Counted from the stretch's first letter, positions 21,535 through 35,239 are shown. The stretch is DNA of 64,000 nt from Cervus elaphus (GCF_910594005.1 NC_057835.1:50058001-50122000); one strand, 5' to 3'. The notes: generated by a model not told the origin, from the sequence alone. A program made the numbers and translations.

Positions 21535-21597
21535 GAGAATAGCTTTATTTTTTTTTTTTTTTTTTTTTTTTTAATTGAGAATAGCTTTATTTTTTTC
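21535..21597 (-). mobile_element. Tail-only poly(T) insertion with target duplication
   Basis: GAGAATAGCTTTATTTTTTT occurs at 21535-21554 and again at 21577-21596. Between them are only T residues and the four bases AATT. This is the signature of target-primed reverse transcription that copied little but a poly(A) tail, in minus orientation. Confidence 0.8.
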
Positions 21598-21599
21598 CT

Positions 21600-24500
21600 C
21601 AGCAAACTACTGTTTGTACAAGATCATTCTATAAAATGGTTATCTCCTGTAAAGATTAGACTTGATAGCAAAGTATAGTATAATTTACAAAGCCACCTAT
21701 TTGATGAAAACTACTTGTTTCATCAAAACTGAAAGGGCTAAAGTGGTACTGGTATATGCCAGCGTCATATTCTGGAGTTTATTGATTTTGGTACCAAGCC
21801 CAAGCATACAAGGAAAAAAAAAAGAACTCAGCAAAATAGTGGTAACTGAGTATTAACTTAATAAAAGTTTAAAGCTTTTTCACTCTTTGAGTCTGAATAT
21901 TAACTGTATTTTGACATAAAATTTTAAGGTTTATTTTTCTCTCAAGTACCTAAATGCTGTAGGCATTCATTGTATCCTGATGATTAATATGAAACTTTTT
22001 TTCCTCAATATCGTTACCTTCTATCCTTGTCTCAACTAGTTTTCATTTGATATAAGTAGCAGATGTTTGTTGTATATATGGGATAGCAATAATTCCTAAA
22101 ATTAGATGTTTTAGAAAACAAAAAACACATACATTCATTATAAAAATCTGGAGAAATATAAAAAACACAAAGGTAATTAGTTTATAAGCTCATAACTTGA
22201 GGGTTGTTACACCATTGAGAGTCTGTAATTTAACATTTGTCTATTTTTCCAATGCTTTAATAAATTGGATAAAATAAAATACCTATAAAAATAAATAGAT
22301 ATTTAATAAATACCTATCATTGAAGTTAACGAGTTAAAGAAGGTTGTGCATATTTTTAAGCATATTAAGCATGTTGCCAAACTGCTCTCTAGAATTGTGT
22401 AGTTCAGGTGCCTTCCCACTTACAGGGTATCAAGTGCTGTTGCTTGGCACCATTGCCAATGGAAAGTTATGATTTCTTAATCTTTCTTTTTAAAATTAAA
22501 TATGCCTGTTAGTATGCTTGTTACAGTGTGATTCATCATTTCAGTAAATATTTCCTGTCTGATAGTGATAACACTCACATGTTTGCCCAGGTCACCCAGT
22601 CTTCTGGTGTCATCTTTGTCCTGTAGAGTTTCTCTTGGATTCTCTTAAGATCACTTACTTAGTAGCAAAAGACCTTTGGAAAAGACTCATTACACAAAAT
22701 AAAAGCAAAACTTTACAGCTTGACTTTGAAGGTACTCTTTATCTTTTGTTTACAGCCTTCAAACGAGGACGTGTAGGTATACTGCTTTCAAGTTTGGTTT
22801 AAGGGTAACCTTTAAAACAAGACTAGCATCTTTTTCTTTGGGATAGAAGAAAATCCCTTTTACATTTTGTACAGAAATGCATCATCTTCAGTTTTGTTCT
22901 GAAGGACCTCTTGAGGATAAAAAGCATGAATAATCACCTCCTGGGGTTATTGTGGTATACTTCTTATGCTGGAAAATTGAAGTGTTTTTAATATATTAAA
23001 TCTATTTCATTAAACAACCATTTTGCTGGGTATGCATGGTTCACAAATCAAAAGGCAAAAAAGAATAGGTAGTGAAAAGAAATGGTCACTTTCATCTCTG
23101 TCTTCAACCGCCCTCTTCCTAAGGGAAATCCTATTTATTCTTTTTTAATGTTTCTTTCTAGACCTATTTTAGCAAATATTGCATCCTTTTAAGGAAGCAG
23201 AAATAAACTGTAATAGAAACACCTAAAAATCACCTTAAGGCTTGCTGATTAAGCAGTGGTTCATGCTTCTGAATATAATAAAATTAAACTATATTAGGAA
23301 GCAGACAGCTTATAAGAACTTGGAAATTTTTTTTTGTTTTCTATGAGAGTAAATTTTGTTCCATCTAAGCCTTTAAAGTAAAAGGAAAATTATCTTCTAG
23401 CTGTATGTGGGGAAATTTGCTGATTGGTTATATGTATTGAGTTAGTAGAGTAAAAACTTAATGTTGTAAGTTAAACTTCCTTATCAGTTGACGTTTAATT
23501 GAAATTATACATTTGTATGTTCAGTTGCATCATTGTACTTTCTCGTGACTGGTTTTATGATAGCAGAGCTGTTCCGTTGACTTTCCTGAGGGTGCATTGT
23601 CCTTCCCCTTTGCCCAACAGTTATTAGTTGATTTAACTTTAAAACTGTGGGCCATCAGTGAACGTTGATACAAGAGAATAATTACAAAATGTGTTTTTTC
23701 AACTGCAGTATTATAGAAATGATATTGATTAAGTGTATTGTAATGAATCCCATATGTGTCAGGAGCAAAATATCTTTTTTTTTTCCTTACTGAAGTTACT
23801 TGAATTTCACATCAAAACTTAACAGCAGTGATTTAAATCCTATTTATTATTTGACTCAGCCCTTTATGAAATAGAACCCCATCCCACTTGAGCCATAAAA
23901 TGTGTTAAATTTAAGACTAATGCTGCTTTCTGCTTTTTGAATTTACATTTTGGCAGTAACTACCTTCTTTGTTCAGTGCTAGAAAAAAATGATCCAGGCT
24001 TAACCAAATAAGAAAACTGCCAAGTTCACAGATCAGTCAGTGAGAGAAGCCAGAATTAAATGAAAGTCTAGATATTGACTTTACCGAATATGCTAAGGGG
24101 AGATTCTGTGGCATTACAGTTTCTCTGAGACTTAAATTCTTTTACTGTGATAGTTGTTCTTTGACGGTGATTGATGTGAGAAATTCAGGCTGTGGACCTT
24201 ACCTCCCAGAATCTACACAACTGGAATAAAGCCAGCTAAGAATCATGCATCCTGTCTGACCTCTTCTGTCTGGCCAGCAACTGGAACAGTTTGGATTTTG
24301 CCTTTTTGTTTCAAACTTTTAAGAAACTCTAGTAGTGGATCTAGTATGTATTTTTAGCAGGGATAATGATGTTTTTAAAGAAACTTAACATCTGTCCGTA
24401 CACATACACATACACGCAGTATTTTGAATAAATCAGTTTAATCAGACCATTGACTTTTTAATGCAGATTAAAAAAAATCATCTTGTCCTGAAACCCTGTG

Positions 24501-24860
24501 GTATTGATTATTATAAGAGATGGTTCCAGGTATCCTTGGACAAAGGAGCTTGTCAGGCGACAGTCCTTGGGATCACACAAGAGTTGGATATGACTGAATA
24601 ACAAACAACAAAAAATAAAGCTCTAGGTACAAGTGCATTATAAGTCTTAACACAAAATGGAAGTTTGGTGTCGGGTGGCTGATTTTTCATAAGTCATATT
24701 TGTTTCTTATAAGGCTGAAAAAGATCTCTAGGAAATAGACCAAACATTCTGAGGAGACAGGTATAAGCACCATGGGGATATTTGTCATATTCTAGTCACT
24801 CACTAAATATTTGTGGGATAGATGAATGGATGAATGAATGAGATTGGTTGAAATATTTAT
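21600..24860. other. Intron sequence, AT-rich, apart from a small SINE fragment
   Basis: No exon or gene recognised. The only repeat noted is a BOV-A 3' fragment at 24528-24604. Confidence 0.55.
24528..24604 (+). repeat. BOV-A SINE 3' fragment, diverged
   Basis: ggacaaaggagcttgtcaggcgacagtcc...gagttggatatgactgaataac matches the 3' part of the BOV-A body. Confidence 0.75.
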
Positions 24861-24864
24861 TGTA

Positions 24865-24960
24865 ATAATAGTGGTTGTAACAGTAGCTAGCATTTATTGA
24901 GCTTTAGTAGACACAGTGTGCTAGGTATTTTGGCTGAATGATTTTTTGGTCCTCATAAAG
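24865..24960 (-). repeat. MIR SINE fragment
   Basis: acagtagctagcatttattgagc then cacagtgtgctaggtatttt is reversed MIR. Confidence 0.8.
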
Positions 24961-24962
24961 AT

Positions 24963-25285
24963 GCAGAGAGATCAAACCAGTCAATCCTAAAGGAAATCAA
25001 CATTGAACATTCACTGGAAGGACTGATGCTGGAGCTGAAGCTCCAGTACTTTGGTCGCCTGATGCAAAGAGCCGACTCATTGGAAAAGACCCTGATGCTG
25101 GGAAAGATTTGAGTGTGGGAGGAGAAGGGGGCAACAGAGGATGAAATGGTTGGACAGCATCACCAACTTAATGGACATGAGTTTGAACAAACTCCGGGAG
25201 ATAGTGAAGGACAGGGAAGCCTGGCTTGCTGCATGCAGTTCATGGGGTCTCAGAGTCAGACACAACTTAGCAGCTGGACAAAGGA
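24963..25285 (+). mobile_element. BovB LINE 3' end
   Basis: Sense BovB 3' 320 bases (gagatcaaaccagtcaatcctaaag... to gacacaacttagcag). An internal stop follows the GKI codons. Confidence 0.92.
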
Positions 25286-25338
25286 TGCTGTGAGATAGGT
25301 ACTGAATGACTCATTTATCTTCACAGGAGATAGGTGAT

Positions 25339-25524
25339 AAATGAAAGTGAAAGTCGCTCAGTCATGTCTGACTTTTTTGACTCCATACCATGTAATTCTC
25401 TAGGCCGAAATACTGGAGTGGGTAGCCTTTCCCTTCTCCAGGGGATCTTCCCGACCCAGGAATCAACCAGGGTCTCCTGCATTGCAGGTGGATTCTTTAC
25501 CATCTGAGCTATCAGGGGAGCCCA
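25339..25524 (-). mobile_element. Bov-tA SINE
   Basis: Reversed body beginning gaaagtgaaagtcgctcag and ending in the reversed head gagctatcaggggagccc. Flanks aggtgataa and aggtaataa are a likely target duplication. Confidence 0.92.
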
Positions 25525-25539
25525 GGTAATAAGACAAGT

Positions 25540-28245
25540 GATAAGACAGCCTGCCTGTGGCTCCAGACCTGGCACTCAGACTTAATTTTGAATTCTGGTG
25601 CTCAGATTCAGCTGTGCTGTGTGATTTTCATTTTGGACAGACCAGAACTCACATTTGTGTGTACATACAAGAATTAAGTTTTAAGCTTTTACTTAAGTTT
25701 TCTCTCTCACTTGAGCATTATTTTTTTCCCCACAAAAATAAAGATTAGTTCTAGAGTTACAATAAGTGGAAGACAGAAGATCAAGGTTTGCATGTTGGGG
25801 CTTCAGCTGGGCTTACTTAGTAATAATTCACTGTCTTAACTCTGTCTTTACAGAGCATGTGATTCAAAGTGGGCTTCTGCTGCTGCTGAAATGAGTTTTT
25901 TTTGTTTTTTACCTTTCTTAAAAAATACAGTGTTCGGAGTAGAATCAAAACTAAGAGTAGTGGTCAGAACCCAGCGGCTGCCTGTCTGCTTCGGTAGCAA
26001 GCAAGGGTTGGGGAAAGCTATGGATTTGATAGCTACACAGTTTAGAGCTCACATCTGTTGAGGTGCTGGTATATTTTGAGGGACTTCATTGTCAGTGACA
26101 TAAATTAAGAAGTGTTTGGTTATAAACTCTGAATGTTCCACTCCTGAAGTTGGAAGAGAACTGTACCTGCCTAATATTACAGGGTCTGTAAACCAGTGCT
26201 GTTGGAAGTGTGAGGTGTGGTCCCTGACCTGTCTGTGCCTGGTCTCCCTGAGATAAGCATGGGATTGAGACTCGGTCTTTAGAAACTTTGACAGCAGTTT
26301 AATATCGCTATGTAGCCAGGCTTCTGATCCCTGGGCTTACATTCTCTTATGTCTGTTAATTTTTTTTTTTTTTCGCTTTCTAGTAAGTAATTTTTATTCT
26401 TTGACTGAAATTTTGGTCTGTGGTGGACTGGAGGAAAATGAATTCTTCGCTACTTGTAGTTTGAGAAGCACGGTTATAAATTTGCTGCCTTTATACCTAT
26501 TTTATATAATAGCATCTTCCTATAACCAGCATCTCAATAATACTGTAATCGCTAAATATCACTAGATTTACTTTTTATAATTAGGTTTCATGGTAAACCA
26601 TTTTAATGTCAGCGTTTCTTGGTCTGTGAACTGTTTTAACAGGATGAACAAGTAGATTCACTGTTTACTCTAGGTGCACAACACGGGTTGCAACCTGTGA
26701 GCTTTCTTTATGAACTCAGTTTTGTAAAGGAAGGTTAAAAACGATCGATGGTGTAGTTCTAACAATTTGAAACTAGTTTGGTCCCAAATCATTTAAACTG
26801 GGCTTTCAGCAGGTCCTTTTTATGTGTATTACAAAGACAGTGGGAAACCTACTGGTTTTCCTAGGGAAGATTTATTGCAATAAATTTGTGCAAAGTTTGA
26901 ATTGATATTTTGCTGATTTATAATTGGCTTAGGTCAGACTTCTCTTAAACAGATCTCTCTGCTTGTTGAAAGCTGGTCTATATATCTAGAAGTTACCTCT
27001 TTCACCTTGATAGTATGTACATATGGGTATTTTCTGGTAATTTGTATATGTATGTGCAGCGACATCTGTGAATTGAGTTGAAGAGTAACTGTATTAGCAA
27101 GAGATTAGAATTTAAAGTCAGCAGGTGCTCAGGCTTATAGTGTGTGGATTTTTCCTTTTTTCAAAGCCACTTAACCATGCGTCATTCAGTTCATATATTT
27201 TTTAATGTACCCTAAAGAACATATTAAAATCAAGACATATCTTATGTCCATATCATTCCATCAACTCAGTAGCACTGTCAAAAAAGGAAATTAAATTAGT
27301 TTGTTCTTTGTGCAACTCCATGCAGTAAATTGCAATGATTACTATAGATTAAAATCTTTTCCCTTAATTTTTTCTTTATTTGGTGTTTTCTGAATTAAAA
27401 ACAAATACATACTTAGTACTAAGTAAGTAATTAGAACTAAATAAATAATACAAAGGTTCATAAAAGGTATGTCCTTCCACACTGTTCTTGTTTGTATAAA
27501 CATAAATGCATAACTGCATATATATAATACATTTTTAGTACTACCTAATTTTTAATACTCTTTCTAACTTTTGGTGTGTCTTGGGCCTTTGGGAATCTGG
27601 CAAATGCCATAGATCTTTTTTCCAAGAACATGCCCTTAAGTACATACACACAAAATATTGCATATGATTTTAAGAACTTCTTAGATCTCTTTTAGTTATT
27701 TGCAACCTTCAGGTTTGAATGTTTGCTTTTAGGGTTTATGCACTTGGAGAAGTATACTTGTTAATGTAGAATTTTGGATAGTGTGGATTTTAGATGTCTT
27801 TTTTTTTGATGAGATGTGTGTGCATATTTGTAAACATTTAAGCATCCAATTTCTGGTGAGTTAGTTTTTCCTAAACAGATTTTTCTGGGTAACTGAAATT
27901 ACATATTAATTACCTAATTAATCTTATTAAATTCTAAAATACTTTAAAGGAAAATGTCTAAATATTATACTTGGCTTCTAAAATAATACAGATTTATTTT
28001 GATTATTTAGACTTATTATAAACTTGAACATATATTTTATATGTGTATATATAAGTCAGAATGTAGCAGTGGTTCTTAATCTAATTTCTTGGACCTTCCT
28101 TGGGATCTTTGAACTCTGAAATTAAGAATAAAATTTGGAGTGGATACATACAAATTGTTTCTTCATCAAATAGACTTTGTAAAAGTATGTCCAGTTTTTT
28201 AAAGTTAAGGTGTTATTTTACTTGATCAGACTCACTCATTTTAAA
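25540..28245. other. Intron sequence without recognised features
   Basis: AT-rich, no gene and no repeat that I can name. A short T run lies near 26360. Confidence 0.55.
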
Positions 28246-28249
28246 TTAC

Positions 28250-28553
28250 TGTTTATGTATTTATTTGTGGCTTTGCTGGGTCTTTGTTGCTGTGTGCAGG
28301 CCTTCTCTAGACGTGGTGAACAGGGGCTGCTCTTGCTTGCAGCGTGCGGGCTTCTCATTGTGGTGGCTTCTCTCGTTGTGGAGCACAGGCTCTGGGTGAG
28401 CAGACAGCACTGGTTGTGGCACGTGGGCTCATTAGTTGTGGTCCATGGGCTTAGTTGCTCCCCGGCATGTGAAATCCTCCTGGACCAGGGATTGAACCCG
28501 TGTCCCCTGCATTGGCAGTCAGATTCCTGTTCACTGTGTCACCAGGGAAGTCC
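28250..28553 (-). mobile_element. CHR-2 type SINE
   Basis: Reversed CHR-2: tttatttgtggctttgctgggtc to gtcaccagggaagtcc, with reversed B box at about 28488-28500. Confidence 0.88.
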
Positions 28554-28559
28554 AAACCC

Positions 28560-29110
28560 ACTCTTTTAAATGTAAAGTTTGATGAACTTTAGTATTAATA
28601 GTTGTAAATAGATTGTATTGTGGGCACCACAGTTATACAATTATTCATGCCCCTTTGCTCTCAGTATCTTCCCACTCACCTTGGCCCCAAGGCAACCACT
28701 TATCAGCTGTGGTTTTACCTTTTCTAGAGTTCCATATAAAGGAAGTCATATAGTATTGGGTTGGCCAAAAATTCATTTGAGTTTTTCTGTGAGATGTTAA
28801 TGAACTTTAGGGCCAACCCAGTAGTAATGTTTTGTTGACTTCTTAACACTCATGTAATGTTTTTTGAGATCACCTGTTGTTGTATTGATCCTTTGTTCCT
28901 TTGTATTGCTGAGTAGTATTCCACAGAATGGATATGCTAACTGTAGTTGTTTATCCATCTGTGTTTAGTAGACCTTTGGGTTGCCTTCAGGTTTTGGCTA
29001 TTATGAATAGTGCTGCTGGAACATTCGTGAGCATGTGTGTCTTTGTGTGAATATTTTTTGTTCTTCTTGGGTGAATTCTGAGCAGTCAGAATTTGGGTCA
29101 TGTAGTAAGT
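28560..29110 (-). repeat. Old L1M 3' end
   Basis: Reversed L1M 3' UTR (caaggcaaccacttatcagc, ttctagagttccatataaa) and ORF2 end (gtattgctgagtagtattccac, tattatgaatagtgctgctgg). Interrupted by the mariner-type MITE at 28754. Confidence 0.82.
28754..28823. mobile_element. Mariner-derived MITE, about 66 bp
   Basis: Terminal inverted repeats ttgggttggcc(aaaa) and ggccaaccca(g) bound a short palindromic core, flanked by TA dinucleotides. The ends match the ruminant mariner whose repeats start ttgggttggccaaaaag. It lacks any transposase and lies inside the L1M remnant. Confidence 0.85.
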
Positions 29111-29122
29111 TTATATTTAATG

Positions 29123-29373
29123 TTCAGTTCAGTCACTCAGTCGTGTCCAACTCTTTGTGACCCCATGAACTGCAGCACGCCAGGCCTCCCTGTCCATCAC
29201 CAACTCCTGGAGTTCACCCAAACCCATGTCCATTGAGTCGGTGATGCCATCCAACCATCTCATCCTCTGTCATCCCCTTCTCCTCCTGCCCTCAATCTTT
29301 CCCAGCATCAGGGTCTTTTCAAATGAGTCAGCTCTTCATATCGGGTGGCCAAAGTATTGGAGTTTCAGCTTAG
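29123..29373 (-). mobile_element. BovB LINE 3' fragment
   Basis: Reversed BovB 3' end (gttcagttcagtcactcagtcg... to ggccaaagtattgg), 250 bases. Confidence 0.92.
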
Positions 29374-30190
29374 ATACCGCAGTTACTGTTTTCTCTCTTT
29401 CCACCAACAATTTTCAGGGAGCTCTAGCTTTTTGGAAAGATCTCAGTTTTTACTTTTCTGAGTCAAACAAGGCCAACACCCCATTTGCTGACCCAGGACT
29501 GAGACTGGGCTGCAGCCTAGCTCCTTGCTCTTGGGGATTGTGGCTAAGTGTGATGTACCTATAGATATTGCTCTATTAACTCAGAGAGTTAATGCTCTGG
29601 TTTGTAAGTTCTCTCTTCTAGCTTGGCTGGCTAGTTAAGCATTTCAGAAACACAGTTTATTTAACATTTCTACCTGCACACAGGATAGAGAAGGTTGAGG
29701 TACTTCATAGGCCTGAAAGTTCCAGAGACAGTTCTTAAATTACTTCTTAACTCTGAACTTCAAATTGCCACTTTCATTAGAGGAATCTTGGGTGGTAACT
29801 TCATAGACATATGTTTACCAAGTAAAATAACCTTGACACTGTCATTAGAAATATTGCTGATTATAAAAGTCATGGCAAACCTTTTCTGAAAGGATTTTAT
29901 TAATATATTGTTTAATAATTCATCAACAAAAACGATGTGAAATTGTTAGTCTTGACTTATGTAGTAGTATCTGTGTCTGCCGGCAGATTGGGTTTCTTAC
30001 TGACATATCAGTGCTTTTAGCAGAAGCCTGGGAGTGTATTCCTGCTGCCTTGCTGTTCATCCATCTTTAGGCCCTTTTTTACTCTTAAAATACAACTTGT
30101 ATATTTTATGAGAAGCAAATCTTAGTATTCTTTGAAACTAGTATTTAACATCATAATTGGTGCATACTCTCTTCACTCAGGTCTTCACAG
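29374..30190. other. Intron sequence without recognised features
   Basis: No gene or clear repeat. Confidence 0.5.
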
Positions 30191-30194
30191 GACT

Positions 30195-30315
30195 GAGTGC
30201 TTGTTCATCAGCCCTCGACTGAGGTGTCATCTGAGAGAGGCCTTTACCAGATCACCCCAGCTTAACAGCACATTTCTCTGTTATTTTCATAGTGCTTTAA
30301 ACAATCTATAAGCAC
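30195..30315 (-). repeat. L2 LINE fragment
   Basis: gaggtgtcatctgagagaggcctttaccagatcacc... is the reversed L2 3' motif. Confidence 0.7.
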
Positions 30316-30340
30316 GTTAACTTTCTTAATTTTCATTTTA

Positions 30341-30384
30341 AAATAGTGGTTCTTTTTTTTTTTTTTTTTTAAATAGTGGTTCTT
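30341..30384 (-). mobile_element. Tail-only poly(T) insertion with 14-bp target duplication
   Basis: AAATAGTGGTTCTT at 30341-30354 and 30371-30384 with only T16 between them. Confidence 0.82.
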
Positions 30385-33160
30385 AAAGTGTGAACCCCCA
30401 GCACTCTCTGAGGTTTAAACTATTTTTGTAATAATAAGTAAACATTTTTCATCTTTTTTACTCTCATTCTTTCATGAATGTCTAATGGAGGTTTTCAGAT
30501 CCTCCGTTATGTGTTGTATAAAACATTGAATGCAGAAGCAGATATGAGAATCCAGTTGTCTTTTATTAAAGTAGACATTAATAGAATTTACAAAACTATG
30601 AACAGTGTCATTCTTCTATCCTGATTAAAATTTCTTTTTGAAAAGGTAAATGTTTTATGGAAGTGTGAAAAATGTGGTAATTTAAGTTAGTGTGGGATGC
30701 ATTTTTTAAAGTGAATAAGGTATTTTGAACATTTTTTTGGTTTGAATTTCAGTATGAAATATCAATGTAAAAGTTCTTTGAGTTCCACAATAATTTTTGA
30801 GTGTTAAAAGGGCCCTTTGACTAAAAAATTTGAGAACTGGTGTTCTTAAAAGTCCCATGAAAGTAAAGACCTTATGTATTTGATTTGGTTTCATATTCAT
30901 AGGGCCTGGCAGAGGTATAACTGGCCTGTGGAAATCACTGAAGTATCTGGGTGAACCAATTATGAGTGAATGAAAGAAAATGACAATTGTAGAATTCTTG
31001 TGATTCTCTGCAGGGCTTTCAAGTTTTTCTATAGTAACCAGTTTTTGTAGACATCATATTTGATAGAAAATTACCCCAATTCATCAGAAAGCATAATCTT
31101 TATTTTGGCCAGGTTTAATTGTTCCCTGATGTGGAACTGAAAGTTTTTGATGTGATTTTGATTAGAGATTCTGTTAAATGTTCCTTTCTAGGAAGGATGG
31201 AAGATTTTACTGATCATGCTTGTTATTAACTAACTAAAAGTTTAAGTTGATTGACTTCTAGTATAATTTATTTGTATATTTTAGATTGTTATTTATATTT
31301 TATCTTATAAAATACTTTCTGTATTTTATAATAAATAAATAATAAATAAATAAATAATAAAATATATTTTCTGTCATGGAAGTTCCGTTCTTTGTTGCTC
31401 TTAGCCTCTGGACAAAGTTAGGTTTTCATTTTTTTTTTAAATGCCAGACACTTAAAGAAACAGTATTTTGTTCTTTGTAGATTACAGATAGTCTGTTTTG
31501 CTTTTTCAGATTGCCCACACTGAATAATAAATGGTAGTAAGGAAAAAAAATTTATTCCTCTCAGGTATTTTCAGCAGATAGGACATCTGTTTACTGTCCT
31601 GCAAGTTGGGATTCTTTGCTAAGGTTTGCCCATCCTGAGAAGATGCAAACTTCAGAAAGCTAGGAGATGGTTCTAGAGACTGCTGACTTATTCCAAGAAC
31701 AATACTGGTTGTGTAGGTCACATCAAGGAAGTTATTTAATAAGCATTTAAACCCAGAATATGACAGTGTTAGGGAGGTATAGAAGAATTTGGTAATTTCA
31801 GATTCTGCTGGTCAGTTTGTTTCTGTCCCTTAGGGTGTAATTTATAGAAGACTCTTCGGTTACCCGCTGATATATAGGATAAAGTAACCTGGCCGGCACA
31901 GGGTCATAAGTAGTTTTAAATTAGGGGGTCAAGATATAAAGAATAAGTCTTAACTCTGATAGGGCACTTGAATGCTTCTCAGTTGGACTGCTCACTTTAC
32001 CTTTCCTCTTATTTCTTTACTATGGAGATCCTTCCAATTAGGGCTTAAGTTTCTCTTCATACTTTTGTAAATAAAAGGTTCATTCTTGGATCTGTATTTC
32101 TCAGTGTACTCAGTTTTTAGCAACACAAGGAGTCTTAAATAAGGAAGGAGACTTGTGCTTTAATCAGTTGAGTTAATTGCAATCACCTGAGGTGTTAGAA
32201 CAGACAGGCTGGTCCATGCTACCTTATTAAAATTAGAATGAAGTAGGATGTTAGAATCACCTGGAGAATCTGAAAATGAAAATAGAACCCCCCCCCCCCA
32301 AAAAAAAGAAGAAATCCCACATCCCCCCAAACCCTAAAATACAGGATAGGAACCCCAGCCCAGTTTAATTACCTCTGATTTTCAAAGATTGGGTTTCAGA
32401 CATCTGTATTTTTAAAACACTGATGACTGTAATATGTCGCCAGAGTAAAGACCTCTCTTCTTTTATTAAAAAAAACTCCCCTGGTCATTTTGATAAGCTA
32501 GGAACAAATGATATAGAGCTCCTGAGCATGTGGGATCGTTTGTGACGCTTACAAACAAAATGTAATAGAGGAGTGTGCTTTTGTTTGGAGAGCTGGTATG
32601 CTCCCCATGTATCTTGTTTTTAAGAGTAAGAATAGGGAGCATGACATCAATAAGCAGGGTTAATTACAAGTCAGTCAGCACTGTTTTATGGACAGAGCAT
32701 ATGAGTGGTTGGAGGGAGAGAAAATGAAAGGCCAGTAAGCAGGACTAGAACAGGACTTGTGTGGTAGAACATTCCCATCTTGTGGCTTAGTGAGGACAGT
32801 GCTGCTAAAGATAAAGAGCTGAACCTCTTCATCTTAGTTATGTAAGAATTTACCCAACTAGTGGCAGTTGTTCATGCTATTAGACTTCGCATGATTGGGG
32901 CACAAAGCATGTCCCCACCAGCACCATTCCCTCAGTCTTTTTGCTGCCTGTCCCTGTAAACCCTTCTCTGAACTTTTTTTACTCCATGTAGTAACCCTGT
33001 TTCTACAACTTTGTTATGGAGACTTCTTCTGGAGCTGTTGCCACCACATTCTGTTGCAGCCTTGTTACAAAAAACCTATTTGGAACCTCAAGTTACTCAG
33101 TTATTGTGAAGTAACCTTCCCACATGTCCGAAGTCAGATCTCACCTCCCTGCTGTAATAA
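30385..33160. other. Intron sequence without genes
   Basis: AT-rich; contains an AAAT-type microsatellite at 31320-31370 and a C12A8 junction at 32288-32307. No exon recognised. Confidence 0.55.
31315..31372. repeat. (AAAT)n-type microsatellite
   Basis: Interrupted taaataaataat units. Confidence 0.9.
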
Positions 33161-33164
33161 ATCT

Positions 33165-33300
33165 ATGTCAGATTATCTGTTTCCTCCTCTGTAAAACGGG
33201 AAAATAATATTACTGATTTTATAGAGTGATTGTGAGGATTTAATGAGTAACTGCATTTGAGGCGCTTAGTGGAGTGCTTTTGACAAAAATGATTGACTGG
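33165..33300 (+). repeat. MIR SINE fragment
   Basis: tttcctcctctgtaaaacgggaaaataat...gtgaggatttaatgag is the MIR 3' core. Confidence 0.8.
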
Positions 33301-33379
33301 TATTTACCATTCATTCCTTTAGCAAATACATTTTGAGTATCTAGACCATGAGCAGTACATGGATTCTGTCTTACTCATA

Positions 33380-34735
33380 AAACCCAATAATCTATGGAAT
33401 GTTTTTCTAGATATAGTAAGTTCTTGATTATTTGTATAGAATAGCAGAAGCCTATGTGTCAGTGGGTTGCTTCTGCTCAGGAATTTCCTTCTGACATCTG
33501 AATGTCCTCTGCAGTTTGTAATGCAATTCCACTACATTTTTTTTGAACTAAAGAATTGAGATGTTAGTGTGTATACAGGAAATAGGAAAATGTCAAAATG
33601 AAGAATGAGTTTGCTTAGTTTTGTTAAAAGTTTTTTGTTTTCTGAATGCTTTATTATATCTGATTTTATTAAATTGGCAAGATCATAAATATTAGAGTTG
33701 GAAATTATTTCAGTGATCACCAAGCCTTTCCTAAGGCTTTCTGTTTTGGTCAGCCAGAAATGCTAGAGAGAATTCATCCTTAAAATGGATACCCTCTTTC
33801 CTGGAACCATCACCTGTGGTCCTTGCTTTGCTTTTCAAGGTGAGCCGCGTCCTCTGCTGCCGCACTGTTTGGACACTGCTCTTTGTGGTTGTCCCTAGCC
33901 TGTAGAGAGATTTTAATTCATGGAACTGGTTCTCATCACAGGGTTTTAAAACTTTCTCTCTTATAATTAGCCCTTCAGGGGGCACACATACTCTTGTTGA
34001 TTGTCTTTAGCCAGTGACGTTAAACCACTGTGCTTTTTCCATTACTCAGTTGAATACTGTTACTGGTAACTTTTCTCTTGGTCATTGTAGAGAACTGGCT
34101 GTAGCAGGTCAGTGATGCAGAAAAGAGCGAGATAATAATTTCTCTTACTTGGAGGACTGTACTTCTGTGGATACTGTATAAATTGCATTGATTCTTGGGG
34201 CAGGCATATCAGGCTGCCATGCTGTTCGGTTACGTTGCTCCCAGCCCCTTCACAGTTTACTTTGTTTAAAGTAAGACAGTGTTTCAGTATAAGCTATTTT
34301 TGAACTATGCTAATTCATTTTTAAAGATAATAATTGTTTTTTTCTCACTTCTGTTTTCTTTATAAAGGGAAATAAGGTTATTTTGGTCTGGCTTTTTGTG
34401 AAACTATGCTGGGCTCTAGTCATCAATACTCCGTTTCCCGCATGTAGGAATCAGCTGTTAGGAATCAGTTGGTGCAAAGATATACACTAAGCCCACATAC
34501 CTTCTAGCATCTGTCATGTACTTTGATATCAGCTGTGGTTCATTATCCAGGTTCAGTATCCAGGAAACTAGGTAACCTGGGCAAGCTGATAGGTGTGTTT
34601 GTAATAATTCTTTATCAGTTTTGTTTATCCCTTCTTCGGTACCGATGTTTATTTTTTAATTGTGAAAATGATCATTGTTGGCAGAGTTAAGTTGAATGGG
34701 AATTAAACAGTTCTGTTTTCTTTTTATTGATAAAC
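33380..34735. other. Intron sequence without recognised features
   Basis: No gene or clear repeat. Confidence 0.5.
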
Positions 34736-34779
34736 TCAGTAATATTGATCATTGAGAATTATTTCAGGGCAGATCCTGT

Positions 34780-34935
34780 GTGAAATATTTACTGTACATT
34801 TTTCTCATTTTTAATAGTCTTTAAGTAATGCTGTGAAACGGTTCCATTTTGCAAGTCAGAAATCTAGGACTTGGGAAGATTAAATAGCTTTCCGAAGGTC
34901 ATAGCTAACAAATGCTAGAGCTGGAAACCATTCAT
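34780..34935 (-). repeat. MIR SINE fragment
   Basis: ttccattttgcaagtcagaaatc, gaaggtcatagctaacaaatgctagagctgg: reversed MIR. Confidence 0.78.
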
Positions 34936-35239
34936 CCTCTTCCTGCATGACCCCTGAAGCCTGTTTTTGTGCCTTTCAAGAAGTGGAGAGGTCTTTTATA
35001 CAGAGATGTGTAAGGCTTACGCACGTTCTCACTTCACAGTGTTGAAGGTCTGCCAGTCTAGTTGGTGTCCTTCTGCATTAAACTCTTTCTTGCTGACTGC
35101 TTGCTGTACTTAGAAGGTCTGGATCTTAAACTGTTGTAGTCTTTCTGAGTCCATTCATCACAGAGTCTTTGCTTCATGTCTGTTCCTAACTCATGGTTTT
35201 AATAATTAAGCTGCTGATAGGAGAATCATCTTCTTGTTA

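Noticed and set aside
32895..33194. 99-codon Cys-rich open frame in intron 1
   Set aside because: No recognisable domain, no splice signals that fit and no second supporting exon; likely chance.
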